Shown here: piece after piece, positions 1 through 7,299 of the stretch
Layout of the letters: each line of letters starts with the position of its first letter
How positions within the stretch are numbered: position 1 is the first letter of the stretch
Assembly (NCBI GenBank): GCA_016219145.1
Contig: JACRCG010000082.1
Span: 1 to 11,666, forward strand
Reading direction: 5' to 3'
Source: Deltaproteobacteria bacterium
Lineage (GTDB): Bacteria; Desulfobacterota; Desulfuromonadia; Geobacterales; Pseudopelobacteraceae
Length of the DNA: 11,666 nucleotides
Notes under the pieces: generated by a model
Databases searched by the model: none
What the model was told of the DNA's origin: nothing
What the model saw: only the letters and a program-made list of their open reading frames with translations
Program-made: the position numbers and the translations under genes

Positions 1-1557
1 GCCGGTATTGATCCCAAAGCCTTCCACCTGATGAATATACTGTTGAATACCCTGGTCTGCGTAATGGTGTTCATGACAACAGTAAAGCTGCTGGAACAAT
101 TCCTGCCGTCACAGAAAAACATCATTTTTTCCGCTTTTGCCGCTTCAGTGCTGTTTGCCACGCATCCGGTGCATACTGAAGTTGTCGCCTGGATTGCCGC
201 AGTTCCCGAACTTACGTACAGCCTCTTCTGCCTACTGTCGCTCTATCTGTATGCCCTGGACAGGCAAAACGGGCGAACGGGGTGCTATGTCCTGTCAGTA
301 GCAGCATTTTTTATTGCCACGTTCTGCAAGGAACCGGCTCTTGTGCTCCCGATTGTTTTGATAAGTTATGACTACTGCCTCGGTAAAACAAAGGGAGAAA
401 ATCTGGTGAGATTTCGCCGATATATCCCTTTCTTTGCGGCAGCTGTCATATACCTGTCGATACGGGCTTTTGCTCTCGGGCAACTGATACAGGCCGGAAA
501 GCAACATCAAGCGGGTGCCCAGGATATGCTCATCAGCGTATTCCCTCTGCTTGGTGAGTACCTGGCGAAGATGCTTTGGCCGGTGAATCTGAATGCATAT
601 ACTGTTTTCACCCCCGGCGCATCTCTCATGCATCTACAAGGCCTGGTAGCTGCTGCTGGCGCTCTGATGTTTCTGATCTGCCTGGCAATCAGTTTTAAAA
701 AAAGTGGCCCGATATATCTGGGCCTTTCGCTTGTACTGTTGCCGCTTGTGCCAGCTCTGTATATTCCGGCCCTCCCCGAAAATATATTTGCAGAAAGATA
801 TCTGTATTTTCCTTCGTTTGGATTTGTATTTCTGATCGCCTTTGTTTTGACGAAGGCTAAGCGGGGCATGGCGACAGGAACCGCCCTGTGTGTGATTGCA
901 GTAACGTTGCTGTATGCCTTCGGTACCGTGATGAGAAATACGGTCTGGAAAGATAACGTGTCTTTTTATTCAGATGTGCTGAGCAAGTCTCCCAATGTGC
1001 CGATGATGCATGTGAATCTGGGATGGACCTATTTCAAGATGGGACGGATTAATGATGCGCTTCGTGAATATAATATCGCGCTGGCAATCAAACCTGATCT
1101 GGCGGACCCGCATAACAACATCGGGTTGATCTATGAAAGGCAAAACCTGGTAAATCAGGCGCTACAGGAGTACAAGACTGCTCTTGCCCTGGATCCTGAT
1201 TATCCTGCCGCGCATAATAACCTTGGTAATGTTTATATGCGCCTCAATCGCGTCGGCGAAGCCATACAGGAATTTCAGACCGCCTTGAGATTGTCGCCGC
1301 GCTATACTGCCGCTCATTTTAATCTGGGAAACGCGTACGCACGGAATGGACTTCTCAATGAGGCGGTACGTGAGTATAAAGCGGCAATCGAGCTTGAACC
1401 TGATGATGCGGATGTCCGCAACAATCTTGGCGTTACATACCTGAATCTGAACCGCCATAATGAAGCTGTTGAACAGTTCATGATTGCGCTAAAGCATGCT
1501 CCCGGCTCCTTACCAGCGAGGCAAAACCTTGAAAGAGCCAGGGCAAGAGGGCTGTGA
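1..1557 (+). CDS. TMTC-like membrane glycosyltransferase with TPR repeats (5' partial)
   Basis: The reading frame is open from base 1, so the gene starts upstream of the window. The first ATG in view, at base 31, lies inside a conserved family motif (HLMNILLNTL) and is unlikely to be the start. Aligned with the related gene at 3573, about 95 N-terminal residues are missing. The visible 518 residues hold a run of hydrophobic membrane segments to about residue 310, including the family motif HPVHTEVVAWIA, then the linker VWKDNVSFYSDVLSKSP. Five consecutive 34-residue TPR units follow, each with the NxG-Y-A-P pattern. The architecture matches bacterial relatives of the TMTC/DUF1736 group, which transfer sugar from a polyprenyl-phosphate donor to proteins outside the membrane. 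Donor and acceptor are unknown. The motif reads AAVPEL where the other copy has TERKDVL, so the two probably differ in specificity. No clear terminator follows. The family call is firm; the enzymatic role is inferred. Confidence 0.85.
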   Translation, partial: AGIDPKAFHLMNILLNTLVCVMVFMTTVKLLEQFLPSQKNIIFSAFAASVLFATHPVHTEVVAWIAAVPELTYSLFCLLSLYLYALDRQNGRTGCYVLSVAAFFIATFCKEPALVLPIVLISYDYCLGKTKGENLVRFRRYIPFFAAAVIYLSIRAFALGQLIQAGKQHQAGAQDMLISVFPLLGEYLAKMLWPVNLNAYTVFTPGASLMHLQGLVAAAGALMFLICLAISFKKSGPIYLGLSLVLLPLVPALYIPALPENIFAERYLYFPSFGFVFLIAFVLTKAKRGMATGTALCVIAVTLLYAFGTVMRNTVWKDNVSFYSDVLSKSPNVPMMHVNLGWTYFKMGRINDALREYNIALAIKPDLADPHNNIGLIYERQNLVNQALQEYKTALALDPDYPAAHNNLGNVYMRLNRVGEAIQEFQTALRLSPRYTAAHFNLGNAYARNGLLNEAVREYKAAIELEPDDADVRNNLGVTYLNLNRHNEAVEQFMIALKHAPGSLPARQNLERARARGL

Positions 1558-1637
1558 GGGCGCGAGATGCAGGCAGAAGCAGGGTTTGTTTCTGAGGCAG
1601 ACAATACTGCCGTAAACGTTGCAGACCACTGAATATT

Positions 1638-1666
1638 TTGACATTGCAGTTGGCATGATTCATAAT
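1638..1666 (+). promoter_or_regulatory. sigma70-type promoter of the antitoxin gene
   Basis: A perfect -35 box TTGACA (1638-1643) is followed after exactly 17 bases by a -10 box CATAAT (1661-1666, 5 of 6 matches to TATAAT). Transcription would start near 1673, about 30 bases before the antitoxin ATG at 1704. A 10-base near-direct repeat, CTGAATATTT (1629-1638) and CAGAATATTT (1668-1677), brackets the promoter and could be a pair of operator half-sites, as expected for an autoregulated toxin-antitoxin operon. The promoter call rests on sequence match alone. Confidence 0.6.
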
Positions 1667-1703
1667 TCAGAATATTTATGGTTTACGCGAAAGGAATTCC
1701 GGT

Positions 1704-1961
1704 ATGCCATTCAGGCAGACACAGATGATGCGGTATGATCAACAGGGCGACCTTCACATAACTATTCCACGCGGAGTTCTGAAAAAATTTGAAGAAAGTA
1801 TTCTTTTTCAGGCTCTGCGCGACCTTCAGAAAGATGTTGCAAAGAAAAAGCAACATACATGGGAGGGTGATTCAGTTGCTCGAATTATTGGCATTGCATG
1901 TAGTGAGGTTTCTGATGGAGCGGTCAATCATGATGTTTACCTTTATGGAGATCGTAGTTGA
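1704..1961 (+). CDS. Probable antitoxin of a PIN-toxin pair
   Basis: An 85-residue protein starting at ATG, with a strong ribosome site AAGGAA (1691-1696) seven bases upstream. The N-terminal part (GDLHITIPRGVLKKFEES) is compatible with a short DNA-binding beta segment, but I see no classical AbrB or ribbon-helix-helix signature. The middle is lysine-rich and helical (about residues 35-50). The C-terminal stretch VARIIGIACSEVSDGAVNHD followed by YLYGD resembles small proteins encoded directly upstream of PIN-domain toxins; this is recalled family knowledge, not a search result. The stop codon overlaps the TTG start of the PIN fragment (TTGA), the usual coupling of antitoxin and toxin. It probably binds its own promoter and once neutralised the toxin. 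The gene looks intact although its partner is broken. Confidence 0.6.
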   Translation: MPFRQTQMMRYDQQGDLHITIPRGVLKKFEESILFQALRDLQKDVAKKKQHTWEGDSVARIIGIACSEVSDGAVNHDVYLYGDRS

Positions 1962-2137
1962 AGCGGGCTTTTGTTGATACCGGCGCGTGGATTGCGCTTG
2001 CTGACAGAAATGACAGTTTGCATAAACAGGCGCTACAGATTGCCGACTCTCTTAAATCACAAAACATACTCCTCATTACTTCTGATTATGTCCTCGATGA
2101 AGCCTACGATATAACTGCTGGATTTATAATCCTGTAG
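1958..2137 (+). pseudogene. Truncated PIN-domain (VapC-like) toxin
   Basis: Translation from TTG at 1958, seven bases after the ribosome site GGAG (1947-1950), gives only 59 residues before TAG at 2135-2137. The start is typical of PIN toxins: the sequence FVDTGAWIALADRNDSLH carries the first catalytic Asp (residue 7), and ITSDYVLDEAYD carries the second acidic site (Glu48, in the DE pair). PIN toxins are usually about 130-140 residues. Here the frame leaves the family pattern after residue 51 and the C-terminal half, with the remaining metal-binding Asp residues, is missing. No continuation was found in the other two frames downstream, so this looks like a deletion or rearrangement and not a single frameshift. 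If translated, the product should be inactive as an RNase. The start and stop could still define a small expressed peptide. Confidence 0.7.
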
Positions 2138-2174
2138 TTGTTGTATTATGCTTCTGTCGCGCATTGTGAGTTGT

Positions 2175-2371
2175 GTGAGTAATCAGCGTTGTCCGGTTAA
2201 GAAATTGCAGTATGGTGTTTGGAATTGAAACAACTGCCTTGCACCCTCCCCCAGCCCCTCCCATCAAAGGGAGGGGGGCTTTAATCCCCCCTCCCCTTGT
2301 GGGAGAGGGCTAGGGAGAGGGGAAACACTACGAACTGCAACGACCTAACCGGACACTGCTGGTGAGTAATC
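2175..2371. mobile_element. MITE-like element with terminal inverted repeats and 10-bp target duplication
   Basis: A 177-base element (2185-2361) is flanked by the identical direct repeat GTGAGTAATC at 2175-2184 and 2362-2371, which looks like a target-site duplication. Its ends are inverted repeats: 2185-2220 matches the reverse complement of 2323-2360 at about 28 of 36 positions, with perfect cores TGTCCGGTTA, TTGCAGT and GTGTTT. The centre (2241-2322) is a GC-rich block of CCCTC/GAGGG runs that forms hairpins. There is no coding capacity, so it would need a transposase supplied elsewhere. A 10-bp duplication fits some DDE transposase families, such as IS4-type, but the parent element is not identified here. 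It sits between the broken toxin gene and the ResB gene and fills most of this gene-free stretch. Bases 2138-2174 hold nothing recognisable. Confidence 0.65.
2244..2321. repeat. GC-rich CCCTC palindromic core (hairpins)
   Basis: The core contains a perfect 8-bp stem, CCCCTCCC (2255-2262) against GGGAGGGG (2269-2276), with the 6-base loop ATCAAA. An extra AG/CT pair closes outside it past a two-G bulge. A second C-run (2286-2296) can pair imperfectly with the GGGAGAGGG runs at 2301-2321. The left arm 2244-2262 is also complementary to 2301-2321, so the whole core can fold as one long hairpin. The first stem is followed by CTTTAAT, which is too poor in T to call a terminator with confidence, although it could slow transcription leaving the antitoxin operon. 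Confidence 0.6.
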
Positions 2372-2391
2372 TCCTATTTTAAAATCTCTGG

Positions 2392-3576
2392 ATGGAGTTT
2401 ATGACAGAATTTAGTTCCCCGCCTCAAGAAGAGTCTGAAGACAAAGTGTTTCCCGTTGAACCACGCTACCACCCGATTCATAAAATCCCGCGAAAAATTT
2501 ACGACTTTCTTGCGTCAGCCAAGCTGGCCATGGTGCTTCTGATAACAATCCTGGTCTGCTGTGTTGCCGGCGCCACTCTTTTTCGAGGGGCACGGGCCGG
2601 AGAGGTTATATTTGGATCGATCTGGTTCAATGCAATTCTGGTGCTGCTTATCGTCAATGTGGCCTGCTGTTTTTTCGGCAGGATCTGGCATCGAAAGCTG
2701 ACAATCATTTCGTTCGGCATGATTCTGTTTCACCTTAGTTTTGTCTCCATATTGGGGGCTGTTGTTTATAACAGCCTGTTTTATTTCAGAGGCAATATCA
2801 GGATGACTGAAGGTGAGTCGCTGCCAAGTGGTGATCCGCACAGTTACGACTCTCACGATAAAGGAGTTTTTTTCAACTTTGATCGTTTGAAGGGTGAAAC
2901 TTCACTGATCAGAATGCATACCGGCTATAAGATCTCCGGAGAGGACAAACGCGCGGCTTATGAGATTTCTGTGGGTGAGGGTACAACAAAGAAACAGGGG
3001 ATTGTGTACATCACCAATAAGCTGACCCATAACGGGGTTGATTACTTTAATGACAAGGAAGGTTATACAGTGCTGCTGACCCTTGCGGACAAACAGGGAC
3101 AGGTGCTGTACGGGGCGTATTTCCCGCTGCAGAGTATTCCGCTTGCTGACGAGAGTTTTCAGTATTCATTCGGCTATAAGGATGGTGATGTCGTCAAGCC
3201 TGATGTGATCCCGTTTCCATCTGCTCCGGAACCGGCACGCTTCGCCCTTCAGGTTGTGTATCACCCCTCCAGGTTGCTGGAGCGTAAGGGAGAAGCCAGA
3301 TTCATGATCTACGGGCTTGATGATAAAGGGATGCCGAATTTTGAAAAGCTGATGTCTGACAGTAAGGTGTTAATTGGGGAATCATTGCAGACGGGTGATC
3401 TGGCGCTATCCGCCAAGGAAGTCCGTTATTGGGTTTCCATGAGTGTGCGCCATGAACCGGGCAAGCCGATTGTACTGACCAGTTTATGGGCCGGTTTGGC
3501 CGGGATGATTATCACCACTCTTGGCCGGATGTTTAAAAAACCGAGCGGTAAAAAATCGGCAGGACTTTCTGATTGA
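2392..3576 (+). CDS. resB: ResB-like cytochrome c biogenesis membrane protein
   Basis: This 394-residue protein has the ResB/Ccs1 layout. A cytoplasmic N-terminus precedes three close membrane segments (about 43-64, 78-95 and 104-126). A large periplasmic domain follows (about 130-355), with the typical VYITNKLTHNGVDYF-NDKEGY stretch, and then a final membrane segment (about 360-379). ResB works with ResC/CcsA in system II to move haem across the membrane and attach it to apocytochrome c. His114 in the third segment is a candidate haem ligand by position. No ResC/CcsA gene lies in the window, so the partner must be elsewhere. At under 400 residues it is somewhat short for the family. The start is ambiguous: ATG at 2392 lacks a clear ribosome site, and ATG at 2401 has GGAG only three bases away. 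The stop overlaps the next gene's TTG start. Confidence 0.8.
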   Translation: MEFMTEFSSPPQEESEDKVFPVEPRYHPIHKIPRKIYDFLASAKLAMVLLITILVCCVAGATLFRGARAGEVIFGSIWFNAILVLLIVNVACCFFGRIWHRKLTIISFGMILFHLSFVSILGAVVYNSLFYFRGNIRMTEGESLPSGDPHSYDSHDKGVFFNFDRLKGETSLIRMHTGYKISGEDKRAAYEISVGEGTTKKQGIVYITNKLTHNGVDYFNDKEGYTVLLTLADKQGQVLYGAYFPLQSIPLADESFQYSFGYKDGDVVKPDVIPFPSAPEPARFALQVVYHPSRLLERKGEARFMIYGLDDKGMPNFEKLMSDSKVLIGESLQTGDLALSAKEVRYWVSMSVRHEPGKPIVLTSLWAGLAGMIITTLGRMFKKPSGKKSAGLSD

Positions 3577-5243
3577 TCCAGACGAGATCAGATAAGCGTT
3601 GTTGTGGCCATGGCACTAATGCGCTGACGGTTGGTGTTGCTTTTGCGGTTGTCGTCACGATAACCCTGATATGTTTTGCTCCTGATCTCGGTAATTCGCT
3701 GCTTGATTGGGACGATGCCGGGTATATTACTGAAAACACCCACATCCATTCACTTTCTCTGAAAACGGTGTGGTGGGCATTCAGCTCATTTTATCTCAAC
3801 TACTGGGCCCCGCTGACCTGGCTGTCTCTGGCCCTTGACTATGCGGTCTGGGGCCTGAACCCGGTCGGGTATCATCTGACCAACAATATCCTTCACGCGT
3901 TCAATGCCGGGCTATTTTTTCTCATCTGCATGGAACTATTGGCTATCCGTTCTCCCGGGTTCCTGCGGGTAAATGAGGACGCACCTTTCCTGCATATCAG
4001 ATCGCAGCTGCTTTGTGCCGTGCTGGCGGCACTCTTTTTTGCAATTCACCCGTTGCGCGTTGAATCGGTGGCCTGGGCCACAGAACGGAAAGATGTTCTC
4101 AGCCTGTTTTTTGGTCTCCCCGCCGTTCTGTTCTACCTGCGGCATAGCAGGTCAAGCGCCAGCGCTGCAATGTCCCCCGATTACTGGCTGTCCCTTCTGC
4201 TTTTCACCCTCTCTTTATTGAGCAAGTCGATGATGGTGACGCTGCCGGTCGTGCTGCTGGTGCTGGACTGGTTTCCTCTCAAGAGGCTGCAGCCATCGTG
4301 TATCGCCGCGACGCTGACCGAAAAGGCACCTTTCTTCATTCTGTCCGGCGCCGCGTCTTTGCTGACCGTGAAGGCGCAGGCAGATATGCTGGCCTCATCT
4401 GACCATATCACCATGTTTACTCGCCTGCTGAATGCGTTCAATTCTATCTGGGCCTATCTGCAATTAACGGTCTGGCCGCTGAACCTGAGCCCTTTTTATG
4501 TGCATCCGGTTTCGATCATGCATCTGACACCGGGAAACGTTCTGCCGATTGTTTTTTTTGTCGTGGTAACGATCTGTTGTGTGATGACCTTCAGACGCGT
4601 GCCGGTATTCATGGCGGTCTGGCTGATCTACCTGGTCACCCTGTTGCCGTTTCTGGGCATTACACAGTCCGGTCCGCAGGCTATGGCGGGGCGCTTTACC
4701 TATCTGGCCGGGCTGCCGCTGGCACTATTGTTTTCCCTGGGTGTCATGTATATTGTCATGAGGCTGCGCGGATCACCGGCGGCAACTGTCACACTCGGCA
4801 GTACGGTGACCGTGCTGTTACTGGCCTGCGGCTATCTGACGGTTCGAGAAATTGCCTTCTGGAAAGATGACGTAACCCTCTGGACGCGGGTCATTGAAAT
4901 GAGCCCCGATACGGGACGGGCATATTTCCAGCGCAGTTATGCCTATCGCCTGAAGCATGATTACCAGCATGCTCTGGCGGATATTGAACGGGCGATTGCC
5001 ATCGCGGCACGCAAGAATTACCGCGCCATGCATGAACTGTATTGGAAGCGCGCCGCCATACGTCTGGATATGGGAGAGTATGCCAATGCCGTGACTGATT
5101 ATACCAGGGCACTGGAGAGCGTAGCGGACAGTTCGCGCGCCATGATCCTCTATGAGCGCGGACTGGCCCGGCAAAAGCTTGGCAGCACCGACCTGGCCAA
5201 TGAGGATTTCAGGATGTCGGAGATGGTTGTGCGTTCAAGGTAA
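3573..5243 (+). CDS. TMTC-like membrane glycosyltransferase with C-terminal TPRs
   Basis: A complete 556-residue protein. No ATG is available near the start. The TTG at 3573 has AGGA (3561-3564) eight bases upstream and overlaps the ResB stop, so translational coupling is likely. After a first membrane segment (about 18-37) comes the acidic loop DWDDAGYI (residues 45-52), whose paired Asp residues match the expected catalytic site of TMTC/PMT-like (GT-C fold) enzymes. Next come HLTNNILHAF (101-110) and HPLRVESVAWATERKDVL (159-176), further membrane segments to about 420, the linker FWKDDVTLWTRVIEMSP, and about three TPR units to the end. The likely role is sugar transfer from a polyprenyl-phosphate donor onto protein or glycan on the periplasmic side, with the TPRs choosing the acceptor. 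It is a divergent paralogue of the gene at 1-1557, with fewer TPRs. Substrates are not known. Confidence 0.85.
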   Translation: MIQTRSDKRCCGHGTNALTVGVAFAVVVTITLICFAPDLGNSLLDWDDAGYITENTHIHSLSLKTVWWAFSSFYLNYWAPLTWLSLALDYAVWGLNPVGYHLTNNILHAFNAGLFFLICMELLAIRSPGFLRVNEDAPFLHIRSQLLCAVLAALFFAIHPLRVESVAWATERKDVLSLFFGLPAVLFYLRHSRSSASAAMSPDYWLSLLLFTLSLLSKSMMVTLPVVLLVLDWFPLKRLQPSCIAATLTEKAPFFILSGAASLLTVKAQADMLASSDHITMFTRLLNAFNSIWAYLQLTVWPLNLSPFYVHPVSIMHLTPGNVLPIVFFVVVTICCVMTFRRVPVFMAVWLIYLVTLLPFLGITQSGPQAMAGRFTYLAGLPLALLFSLGVMYIVMRLRGSPAATVTLGSTVTVLLLACGYLTVREIAFWKDDVTLWTRVIEMSPDTGRAYFQRSYAYRLKHDYQHALADIERAIAIAARKNYRAMHELYWKRAAIRLDMGEYANAVTDYTRALESVADSSRAMILYERGLARQKLGSTDLANEDFRMSEMVVRSR

Positions 5244-5289
5244 GGCGCGTCAGAATAAAGCATCATCTCAATGATCCTGAAGGACACAC

Positions 5290-6222
5290 ATGGCAAAGAT
5301 CCTGATTATAAAACTGGGGTATTCGGAAACCATTGACGCCGGTATCAGCACGGTGCCAAGCCTTGGCGATGTTTTGAGGACGACCGTGATTCTCCACCCT
5401 TTCAAGGGCGACAACGTGACCTGGCTGGTTGACGAAGGCGCTTATCCGCTGCTGAAAAATAATCCGTATATAAACCGCATCCTGACCTACGATCTCTCAT
5501 CGGTACTCCAGTTGCAGCGAGAACGTTACGATACGGTCATAAACCTGGAAAAGGGGCCGGGAATATGCGCTCTGGCCGACTCAATCAATGCTTGGCGACG
5601 TTATGGCTTCCGCTTTGATGAGCAGAGTGGAACCGCGCTTGCATATGACGGTTGCGAATGGCTTTTCAATCTGTGTTCGGACAAAAATTTAAAAAAAACA
5701 CATCCGGCAAGCTGGCAGGAGTCGCTCCTGAAGATAATAGGCGCGTCATGGGAGGGGCAGGAGTACCTGCTCGGCTATCACCCCGCGACCAGAGAGGTTC
5801 ATGATGTCGGTTTCAACTGGGCGGTAGGTTCCAAATGGCCCAACAAAGGGTGGCCCGGCAGGCACTGGGAGGAGCTCAAAACTCTTTTGCAGGGGGAGCG
5901 TTCGTGTTCAATGCAGCAGGGGATGGATAATCTCAATCTCTACATGGACTGGATAAACTCCTGCCGTCTGCTGGTGACCAATGACAGTCTCGGTTTGCAT
6001 ATAGCTCTGGCGCTTAAGAAAAAGGTGGTCGTGCTGTACGGCCCGACCAATCCGAACGAGACCTGGTTTTACGGGCGAGGGGAGCTGCTGTTCCCCGATG
6101 TTGAGTATGACTGTATCCCGTGTCTGGGGCCGGTCTGCAGCCGGAATACATGCTGCATGGAGTTTATCAGCCCGCATGCTGTCAAAGAGCGGATTGACCG
6201 ATTATTGAGCGCGGGGATATGA
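5290..6222 (+). CDS. Glycosyltransferase family 9 (heptosyltransferase-like)
   Basis: This 310-residue protein starts at ATG after the ribosome site AAGGA. It has the two-domain GT-B pattern of the ADP-heptose:LPS heptosyltransferase family. The N-terminal domain begins AKILIIKLG and carries SLGDVLRTT (24-32), where Asp27 lies at the usual catalytic-base position. The C-terminal domain has the donor-site stretch VGSKWPNKGWPGRHW (179-193), TNDSLGLHIALA (230-241) and VVLYGPTNPNE (247-257). A cysteine-rich segment with CIPC and CC (275-289) is typical of this family before the final helix. These enzymes act on the cytoplasmic side in lipopolysaccharide core or related glycolipid assembly. It opens the seven-gene run and overlaps the next gene by 4 bases (ATGA). 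The sugar could be heptose or another hexose, since GT9 specificity cannot be read from motifs. Confidence 0.85.
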   Translation: MAKILIIKLGYSETIDAGISTVPSLGDVLRTTVILHPFKGDNVTWLVDEGAYPLLKNNPYINRILTYDLSSVLQLQRERYDTVINLEKGPGICALADSINAWRRYGFRFDEQSGTALAYDGCEWLFNLCSDKNLKKTHPASWQESLLKIIGASWEGQEYLLGYHPATREVHDVGFNWAVGSKWPNKGWPGRHWEELKTLLQGERSCSMQQGMDNLNLYMDWINSCRLLVTNDSLGLHIALALKKKVVVLYGPTNPNETWFYGRGELLFPDVEYDCIPCLGPVCSRNTCCMEFISPHAVKERIDRLLSAGI

Positions 6223-7289
6223 AAGATCAATTCAGGATCGACAGCCACAAGCTGATGTTTCACCCACGCACCGTGGCCAGATGGCTTGAGGGGGAGACAA
6301 TCTACCCGCTCTACATGGAATTGTCGCCATCCGGAGCCTGTAATCACCGCTGCAGCTTTTGCGCCCTGGATTATCTGGAATATCGCCCTCGTTTTCTTTC
6401 GACCGAAATCTTGAAAGAACGCGTACACGAGTTGGGGCGACTGGGCCTGAAAAGCCTGATGCTGGGAGGCGAGGGGGAACCGCTGCTGCATCGTGATTGC
6501 GCCGGTATTATCTCGCATGCAAAAGGGTGCGGCATTGACGTGGCATTGACAACAAACGGAGTGCTGCTCGACCGGAATTTCTGCGAACAGGCCTTGACAA
6601 GTCTGAGCTGGATAAAGGCAAGTATTAATGCCGGTCTGCCGGAGACATATGCCAGAATCCACCGGAGCAGTACTCACGATTTTGATACGGTGCTGAATAA
6701 CCTTTCAGCGGCTGTGGAGTTCGGCAGGAAGGTCGGCTCTGCCTGTGTGATCGGGGCCCAGATCGTCCTGTTGCCTGAAAATGCTGCCGAGGTTGAAAAC
6801 CTGGCTCATCTGTGCCGGGAAGCGGGACTGAGTTACCTCGTTATCAAGCCTTATTCGCAGCATCACAAAAGCCTGACCCGGGAATTCGCCCACATTGATT
6901 ACACTCCCTTCCTGCCGCTGCTGGAGCGTCTTGAAGCCGCAAATGATGAGAGTTTTCGGGTGATTCTCCGCGATAAAACCATACGCAAGATGCAGAGGGA
7001 AAAACGTGGCTACGGGCGTTGTCTCGCTCTGCCGTTCTGGTCTTATGTTGACGCCGGGGGGGACGTGTGGGGTTGCAGCTCACATATGGGAGATGAGCGC
7101 TATTTCTACGGTAATATCAATCATGAAACTTTTCAGGAAATCTGGCTGGGGGAGAGAAGACGGCGATCTCTTGAGTTTGTTGCCGAGGAGCTGGATCCCG
7201 AAACGTGTCGTATGAACTGCCGGATGGACGAAATCAACCTGTATCTGTGGGAATTGACCCATAGCACTCCCCATATTAATTTTATCTGA
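6219..7289 (+). CDS. Radical SAM enzyme with SPASM-like C-terminal cysteines (copy 1)
   Basis: A 356-residue protein starting at the ATG that overlaps the GT9 stop. The 4Fe-4S/S-adenosylmethionine motif CNHRCSFC (Cys41, 45, 48) and the SAM-binding GGEGEP (83-88) are intact. A C-terminal domain carries Cys268, Cys286, Cys330 and Cys334 around DAGGDVWGCSSHM and YGNINHETFQEIW. This is the usual context of a SPASM or twitch-type auxiliary cluster, here with only four obvious ligands. The N-terminus (DSHKLMFHPRTVARWLEGE) and the C-terminal end (PHINFI) closely resemble the gene at 10074. Family members use a 5'-deoxyadenosyl radical to modify peptides, sugars or lipids. With glycosyltransferases and an E1 pair around it, a modification of a glycan precursor is plausible, but peptide modification cannot be excluded. 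The substrate is unknown. Confidence 0.85.
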   Translation: MKDQFRIDSHKLMFHPRTVARWLEGETIYPLYMELSPSGACNHRCSFCALDYLEYRPRFLSTEILKERVHELGRLGLKSLMLGGEGEPLLHRDCAGIISHAKGCGIDVALTTNGVLLDRNFCEQALTSLSWIKASINAGLPETYARIHRSSTHDFDTVLNNLSAAVEFGRKVGSACVIGAQIVLLPENAAEVENLAHLCREAGLSYLVIKPYSQHHKSLTREFAHIDYTPFLPLLERLEAANDESFRVILRDKTIRKMQREKRGYGRCLALPFWSYVDAGGDVWGCSSHMGDERYFYGNINHETFQEIWLGERRRRSLEFVAEELDPETCRMNCRMDEINLYLWELTHSTPHINFI

Positions 7290-7299
7290 AGGAATCATT

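Noticed and set aside
1596..1611. Small hairpin GGCAG-6-CTGCC after the first glycosyltransferase gene as a terminator
   Set aside because: Only a 5-bp stem with no following T-run, so it is not a convincing intrinsic terminator.
1789..1977. 62-residue open frame on the plus strand overlapping the antitoxin
   Set aside because: It is out of frame with the antitoxin, which has the better start, ribosome site and family resemblance, and it shows no domain.
2241..2322. CRISPR-like or tandem-repeat reading of the CCCTC block
   Set aside because: The units are inverted, not regularly spaced direct repeats with unique spacers; the block is better explained as the hairpin core of the MITE-like element.
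6069..6677. 202-residue open frame on the minus strand
   Set aside because: It is antisense to the GT9 and radical SAM genes, whose motifs are clear, and has no recognisable domain; it is a by-product of GC-rich coding sequence.
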